DNA of 64,000 nt from Cinnamomum chago (taxonomy: Eukaryota > Streptophyta > Magnoliopsida > Laurales > Lauraceae). A model generated the notes under the pieces. It made no database searches and was not told the DNA's origin. It was given only the letters and a program-made list of their open reading frames with translations. Both the position numbers and the translations under genes were made by a program. Where the stretch lies: contig CP142453.1 in assembly GCA_038049695.1 (NCBI GenBank), positions 112,068,501 to 112,132,500 on the forward strand, read 5' to 3'. Within the stretch, counting starts at the first letter, position 1. The number at the start of each line of letters is the position of its first letter. This document shows positions 58,536 through 64,000 of the stretch, piece after piece.

Positions 58536-59632
58536 AGACTCCGGAGGGGAATAAACAGTTTACGGATCCAAATCAGGTTGGGATACTCTTCGAGTTGACT
58601 TTAAGTATTCTTGAATTATTTTATTTTTATAAATGACTGAGTCAAATGTAAGAGAGATTTGGCCGAATTACTTTATTTTAATAAATTATTTACATTCATG
58701 ACCGTATGATGGCTAAATTTGATTTTAAACAATTAATATTTATTTTTAAGTAATTATGCATCAATTTTGGACTCTAACAATTTAAGAAGAATGATAACTG
58801 TAACGTAATTTGAAACTTATATTTGATGTTTTACATTCAATATTTGAATTCATAGATTTTGTAATATGCAATTTTTTTTCTTTCACTGGTATTTTTCTTG
58901 CATTTATAAATTTGTTAAATTGCATTGATTGTAAATGAATGCATGTAAATAAATATGCTTATATTTAATTAGTGTTTGATTTATTTTTAAATATTTCTTA
59001 GATTATTTTTTATAATAAAAAAAAATGACTATCTCGAGTCTTCGCGTTGACTCTTTTCGAGTCTTGTTTTCTTTTTTATTGGACAAATGAAGTCCGAGTC
59101 ACGAGGTTTTCAACTTTGGATATCATACTTACAGTGGGTTATGACTGTATTTTATTTTTGGTTGTTTGTAATGTAATTTTTTTTACTTTTTTTATTGGGA
59201 AGTGGAGATTTATTGTCTTTTAGTAGAAAAAGGAGATAGCCTTTTTACTTTTTCTTGAAAAATATGGTGGGAAATTTGAATTAAAGTGTTTTTTATGTGA
59301 CTTTTTTTGTAAATACTTTATTTTATTTAACTCTATTAGAAGAGTTGCCAAACAAGGGCTAGGCAGAGTTTGAAAAGGATTGTACAAAGAATCATTTTAA
59401 ATCATAAACATGGGTTATTGAATTTGGGCTCAATGACATCTGTACTAGACCAAATTCATTGGACAGCCCTGGGAAGTGGGAATCAATAGCAGCATGGCTC
59501 ATTGCTATCATGTTTGGTTTGGGACAGTGAAAAATGTTTCCTCCCATCATTTCTCCTGTATTCACCCAAGGCTGTTCTACTTCCTCTATTGCTTTGTGAG
59601 GTCAAGATTAGTATTATAGTTATTAATGTCAA
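58536..59632. other. AT-rich intergenic, nothing recognised
   Basis: Very AT-rich DNA with many TTTATTTT words. No gene or bounded element was found. Confidence 0.45.
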
Positions 59633-59803
59633 CCCCAAGAGTAGCTCAGTTGGCCTAGAACCACGGTTTGCATTCGGAGGTTATGGATTCGAAACTACAC
59701 TACCACACTGGGGCTACAGGGGAGTTTACCCAGCTTCCGTCTAGGTCCGGAGGAATTATTCTAGCTCAAAGGGTTGGAAACCTCCGATAGCATTAAAAAA
59801 AAT
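59633..59803 (+). mobile_element. tRNA-derived SINE, copy 2
   Basis: Same family as 19043-19202: A box TAGCTCAGTTGG (59642-59653), B box GGATTCGAAACT (59685-59696), body words 'actaccacactggggctac' and 'gaaacctccgatag', and a short A tail. The two copies differ at many sites and by small indels, so they are not recent sisters. Confidence 0.85.
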
Positions 59804-60180
59804 TATCAATTTCTCAATTTTTCCCTAAGGAGAGAACAGGGTTCACCATTTATTTATTACAGAGGGGCATGTTTGCTATTTGTTAGATGAAGGTGGGCAT
59901 TTCTAAAGTTAGGTTTAGGTTGACTAGTGTTCCCACATTCCTACTTGGGGTTTGGTTTGTCAACTAACAACGTGTTCGACTGGAGGCCATTAGTTGTAGG
60001 CCCAACGAGTACTGGTTGAATTGGGTCAGGTTTAAACCAGTTGGGCAACCGATTTGATAGGTTGGGTCGACTCTTTTGACTTTCCTGCCCCGCTTTCAAG
60101 TGTGACCTATTTACATATTTTTACATTTTTTACTAAAAAAAAAAAAATAGAAGCATGAGATATAACTAATATCAAGACAA
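59804..60180. other. Intergenic, nothing recognised
   Basis: No gene or bounded element seen. Confidence 0.4.
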
Positions 60181-60470
60181 CAGAGTCAGATCCCCTCAGT
60201 GCCACTATGGGGCCCGATTAGTGATAATATGAAGCATTTTGTGAATTCCATCCCCTCTACTAGCATACTTATCAGATTTTATTTCAATAAGAGTTGGTCC
60301 CACTACAAAATTAAACACATAATTGATAACGTAATTAGCACAACCGTACGCATTATTGATCATATGTATCAATCATCTTATCATTTATGTATTCAATCTT
60401 ACAGTGGGATAAATAATCCCTACTATCAATAGATCAATAATCCCTACTATCAATAGTTTAGTTTTTTAAT
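60181..60470. repeat. Fragment of the 20345-21590 repeat family, with a 22-bp duplication
   Basis: 'agttggtcccacta..aattgataacgtaatta' and 'attattgatcatatg' resemble the 21.27-21.48 kb part of the other copy. Near 60416-60460 the phrase 'ataatccctactatcaatag' is repeated directly in tandem. Confidence 0.45.
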
Positions 60471-60559
60471 TGCTAGTACTTCTTTGAGTTAGTGATGGCA
60501 ATGGGTTAGGTTAAATAGGTAACTCGCATATACCAGCACTTACTAGAGTTAGTTCCATA

Positions 60560-61387
60560 ACATTTTTTTTTTTGAAAAAATTTCAATTAAGGCTGTAATT
60601 TTGCCTTATTTCAAAAAAAGGACACAAGTTTTAAACCTTTTCAAGTTAGGCATTTAGCTTTTCAGGAAGTTTTCAATTTGAAAAGGTTTAAAACTTGCTC
60701 ACTCACTCACTCTCATTCTCAAGCTAAAGCTCTCATAAGGTAAATCCCTCTGCCTCATTCTCCCCGTTCTTGTCTTTCTTGTTTATGTTTTAGACAATGG
60801 TTGTTTGGTCTTTCCCTTTCACCCTATCTCCCCCTCCCTCTCTCCTCCTCCTCTTCATTTTTCTTCCCACTCATACCTGTCGTTCATTTTTTTTTCTCGG
60901 GACGGTTCGGCCACTTAGGGCCGAACCGATCCCATTTGTTCGGCCTGCATGCAGAATGGGAGATAAGTGGGAAGAAGAGTGGGTGATGAGTGAGAGGAGT
61001 GTGGGAAGAATGTGAAGAGTTGCAGAGGTTGAGATATTGAGAGAATGAGATGGGAGGGACTTGTAGGAAATGAGAGGGAAGCATATGGTTTAGAAGAAGG
61101 GTGTGTGTAAAGAGAGCAACTGAATAATGCAAAGATTTGGAATCTATCATTTTTCATCATTTCACTTATGGGTATAATGATCAATGGAATATTAAGTGTG
61201 CAGAGAGCAAAAATAAGTGTGCATTTATCCATTCTCGGGAAAAAATCATCAAAAAATACCATTAAATGATCGAATGTCCTTAATTGAAAACTTATTGAAA
61301 AACTTAGGGGCTAATTTGAAAAGTTTTGAGACTTATGTCCTTTTTTTAAAATAAGGCAAGAGCTTAAGGCCTTATTTGAAAATTTCC
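60560..61387. mobile_element. TIR element, superfamily not assigned
   Basis: The left arm (60572-60665: 'atttcaattaaggctg', 'tgccttatttcaaaaaaagg', 'aaaccttttcaagttagg') is inverted at the right (61267-61387; complement 'attttcaaataaggcc', 'tgccttattttaaaaaaagg', 'aaacttttcaaattagc'). The arms are about 110 bp. Near the centre, CGGTTCGGCC and GGCCGAACCG (60903-60912 and 60919-60928) form a 10-bp hairpin with a six-base loop. The exact ends and target duplication are hidden by T-runs. No transposase. Confidence 0.65.
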
Positions 61388-62159
61388 CTCTTCTTTTTGC
61401 GCATGCGTTTGGGCCCATATCACTGTGGACTCAAACCGAAGTTGGGTTCTAATTTTGATCGTCATGCTTCCTTTCCAGTTAATACTTTTAAGTATATTTT
61501 ACTAGAAAGTGATTCACAAATCCTTGGTACACATTTGGCCTCAGTTATCAACAACCCATCTCCAAGTCATTTTTCCAAGCTTTTAACCACCATCAAGCAA
61601 TGACAAAATATCAAGAAATATTGTGAACTATCATGTTATTGTCAAGACATATACGTTTTTTTTATTACGAGGTAGGCATGAGGCCTTTGACCTATAAGGA
61701 CTAATTCCTCGAGTGGTACCCGCTAAATCCACACAAATACACACTAAGCAAATCTTTCAAACACAAGACATGGGAAGCAAACCCACGCCTTATGCCACTC
61801 CACCAACTCCCAGGTGAGCTGAAGATATTTACTTTGAATGGTGATTCCTAATAATTTCAAGACATTGAAGATACATCAGGATAATATTATAATAAAAAAG
61901 AATGAACTATAAATATTTTTAATTGTAATTTGTATTTATTATATATTTTTATTTATACAAAAAAGAGTATTTTACCCGAAAAAACCCTCTTAGACTCATT
62001 AAAGAAAAAAAAATGCCCTCGGATTTTAATATAGGCCATATTGGGCCTTCTGCCACTTTTTTGTTTTTTGCTTTTACGCTAAGCGGTGATATCCCCTCAG
62101 CCGTGCACGGATGGATGGGGATATCCCCGCTCATCACATATTTAGAAAAAAAAATTGCA
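61388..62159. other. Intergenic, nothing recognised
   Basis: No gene seen. GATATCCCC (62088-62096) and GGGGATATCC (62118-62127) form a short inverted repeat, possibly the remains of a small MITE. Confidence 0.4.
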
Positions 62160-62370
62160 ATTAAGATTTTATGTTATATTTTACATTTCACATTTCATAT
62201 TCACACGTGTGCACGCACACGCACGCTCACACTCACATCACATTCACATCCACATCCACATCCACGTTTTACATCTCACCTTTCACTTTCACATTTTATA
62301 TTTTAAGTTACATTTAACATTTAACATTTCATATTCCTCTTTTACATCTCACATTCACTTCCAATAACAA
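62160..62370. repeat. Degenerate CACATT/CACATC hexamer-rich tract
   Basis: Runs of CACATT, CACATC, CACGCA and ACATTT words in near six-base steps over 200 bp. His/Thr/Ser-rich open frames across it are an effect of this repetition. Confidence 0.7.
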
Positions 62371-62889
62371 AATTGTGCCCAAATAGATTGAATTCCTACC
62401 CAAACTATTAAATCAAATGTGAGAATTTCTAGGGTTGGCAGAAGTGGCATCTTAAGTAGACAATTATCAATATAACTAGAGGGTCTAACCTGACCACCAT
62501 AAGACCTATTGAGTAATGTTGTTAATTCAATAAAAGAGTGTTTGATTGTGTTTCTTAGGGTATGGATTATGACTTGGGGATTTAGGATTTGGAACTAGGA
62601 TTTAAAGATCAAGGGTTTGGAATTAGGTACTCTCTTGAATCATCAAGATCCAATAATAAAATCACAAGTGACAATAAATCTATCCACAAATCTACAAACT
62701 CCAACCGTAAAGAATACTATGTCTTAAGAAACAAGTCAATTTTTGCAAATATATAATAGACATATAATAACCCATTTTCTTGCAAGATCTTTTTTTTTTC
62801 TCCAAAGATGCAAGACTTTTTCTAATAAAAAATGAAGATAGACATCTCCATCATGTTTCTTATTGGGAAATGAAGGGAACTATGGAAGG

Positions 62890-63230
62890 TAGAGTCAAAT
62901 GTTGGTGGAGAGAGAGAGAGAGAGAGCCGACGCTGAGGAGAAGCTTGTGGAGGAGGAAAAAGAAAGAAGAGACGAAAGGTCACTGGAGGAGAAGAGAAAA
63001 AGACGAAGAAGAAATCTTGTGAAGGAGAAGAGAGGAAGAAGAAGAAAAAAGCTTGTGAAGGCAAGGAGACGAGGAAGAAGAAGAAAGCTTAAGGATAGGA
63101 GAAGAGGAGGAAGAATAAGAAAAGAAGGAAGCTTGTGGCAGATAAAAGAGGAAGACGAAGAAGGAAGAAGATAAGCTTGTGGAGGAGAAGAGAGGAGAAA
63201 GAAGAAGAAAAGAAGGAAAAGGGTTTTGGG
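62890..63230. repeat. Purine-rich minisatellite with AAGCTTGTGGAGGAG-type units
   Basis: About 340 bp of almost pure A/G on the plus strand. The word AGCTTGTG or a close variant recurs at about 62942, 63049, 63131 and 63174. Arg/Lys/Glu-rich open frames here reflect base composition, not a protein family. Confidence 0.7.
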
Positions 63231-64000
63231 TTGGTTTTAAAGAACGTGTGAGTAAGGATATTTTTGCTCGAGAGTTTAAAAGAAAACCTGAAAAAGGCCT
63301 GTGGGCCTACTACAGTGGATAAAGATATTGTATCTTTTTTTTTTTTTTCCCTCTCCAGTAAGTCTTAGAGGTTTTTTTTTTTTTTTTTAAATCCTCTACA
63401 AAAGATTCATGGGGATTCTATGAGAAAATCCCTTTAAATTGGATATGACTGATACGATGACCACATACCCTAACTCCAAATATTGACAGTAAAGGACCTT
63501 CTGCATAATTTTTTTCTTTTATTTGACTTTTTTACCGCTATTCACTGATATCAATAATAATGTGGACATTCATTATATCAAAGAAACCCCCAAATTTAAA
63601 ATATCATGTCATTCTCACGACATTCTTTAAAACTTATTTTCACTAGATGGTTGAGTGGTACATGACTTGTGCAACCTGCCTGTCCAGGATAGATTCCTGG
63701 GAAGCTTTGTGAGATGAAACACCCTTGCCACTGAAGTGTCTTAAGTAGGCCTGTCAATCTGGCTCTAAGATAAGGGGGTCTAGCTTGACCCGACCCTTAA
63801 AAAGCCCTTAAAACGAGAGCTTTTCTTTGTGAGGAAAAGCCCTAGGGCCAAGTTTGGACAATTTTTTGTTGGCTCTGAAATTCAAAGGCCAAGCTTGGAC
63901 AATACTGGCTAGGGCTAAGGCCGGGCTCCTACCTTTATTTATTTTATATAATACATGTATATTTATATACATAAATATATATATATATATATTAAAATAC
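63231..64000. other. Intergenic, nothing recognised
   Basis: T-runs at 63338-63349 and 63373-63389 and a (TA)n run near the right edge. No gene seen. Confidence 0.4.

Noticed and set aside
62899-63174. Arg/Lys/Glu-rich 91-codon frame
   Set aside because: Purine-only repeat DNA gives such frames on any register; there is no family support.

Overview
The window looks like nuclear DNA of a seed plant, most likely a woody angiosperm with a large, repeat-rich genome. It has intron-containing plant genes (a group I bZIP factor, an ATL-type RING-H2 ligase and a chalcone isomerase-like protein), plant LTR retrotransposons of the Ty3/Tat and Copia types, RTE and L1-like LINE pieces, tRNA-derived SINEs and many TIR elements. 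The species cannot be fixed from sequence alone. A magnoliid or similar lineage is only a guess, based on the long TE-filled introns.

Layout. 1-6.4 kb: degenerate RTE-type LINE pieces and two TIR elements, each with a perfect 9-bp target duplication (Mutator-like). 6.4-12.8 kb, minus strand: the 5' three exons of a VIP1/RF2-like bZIP gene, whose last exon or exons lie beyond the left edge. Its introns hold a broken NLR resistance-gene fragment, a TIR element, a LINE piece and a 159-bp tandem duplication. 13-24.5 kb: no gene seen; a hAT-like element, a degenerate tandem array split by a foldback element, a SINE, a LINE tail and a deleted relative of the first Mutator-like element. 24.6-35.6 kb: a complete, young Tat-lineage Ty3/gypsy element with 694-bp LTRs. 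Its gag-pol frame is broken only by two in-frame stops, and a spliced gene lies on the opposite strand downstream of pol. 35.6-43.2 kb: gene-poor. 43.3-43.8 kb: an intronless ATL RING-H2 ligase gene. 43.8-49 kb: nothing recognised. 49.05-52.98 kb: a young non-autonomous Copia element that keeps gag but has no pol. 53.35-58.21 kb, minus strand: a complete five-exon CHIL gene whose start codon is split by intron 1. 58.2-64 kb: its promoter, a second SINE, another TIR element and low-complexity DNA.

The three host genes show no sign of a shared pathway. bZIP is a transcription factor, ATL a membrane-bound ubiquitin ligase, and CHIL a non-catalytic helper of flavonoid synthesis. The rest of the window is a record of nested insertions. 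Both LTR elements differ between their own LTRs at only four sites, all transitions, so both arrived recently.
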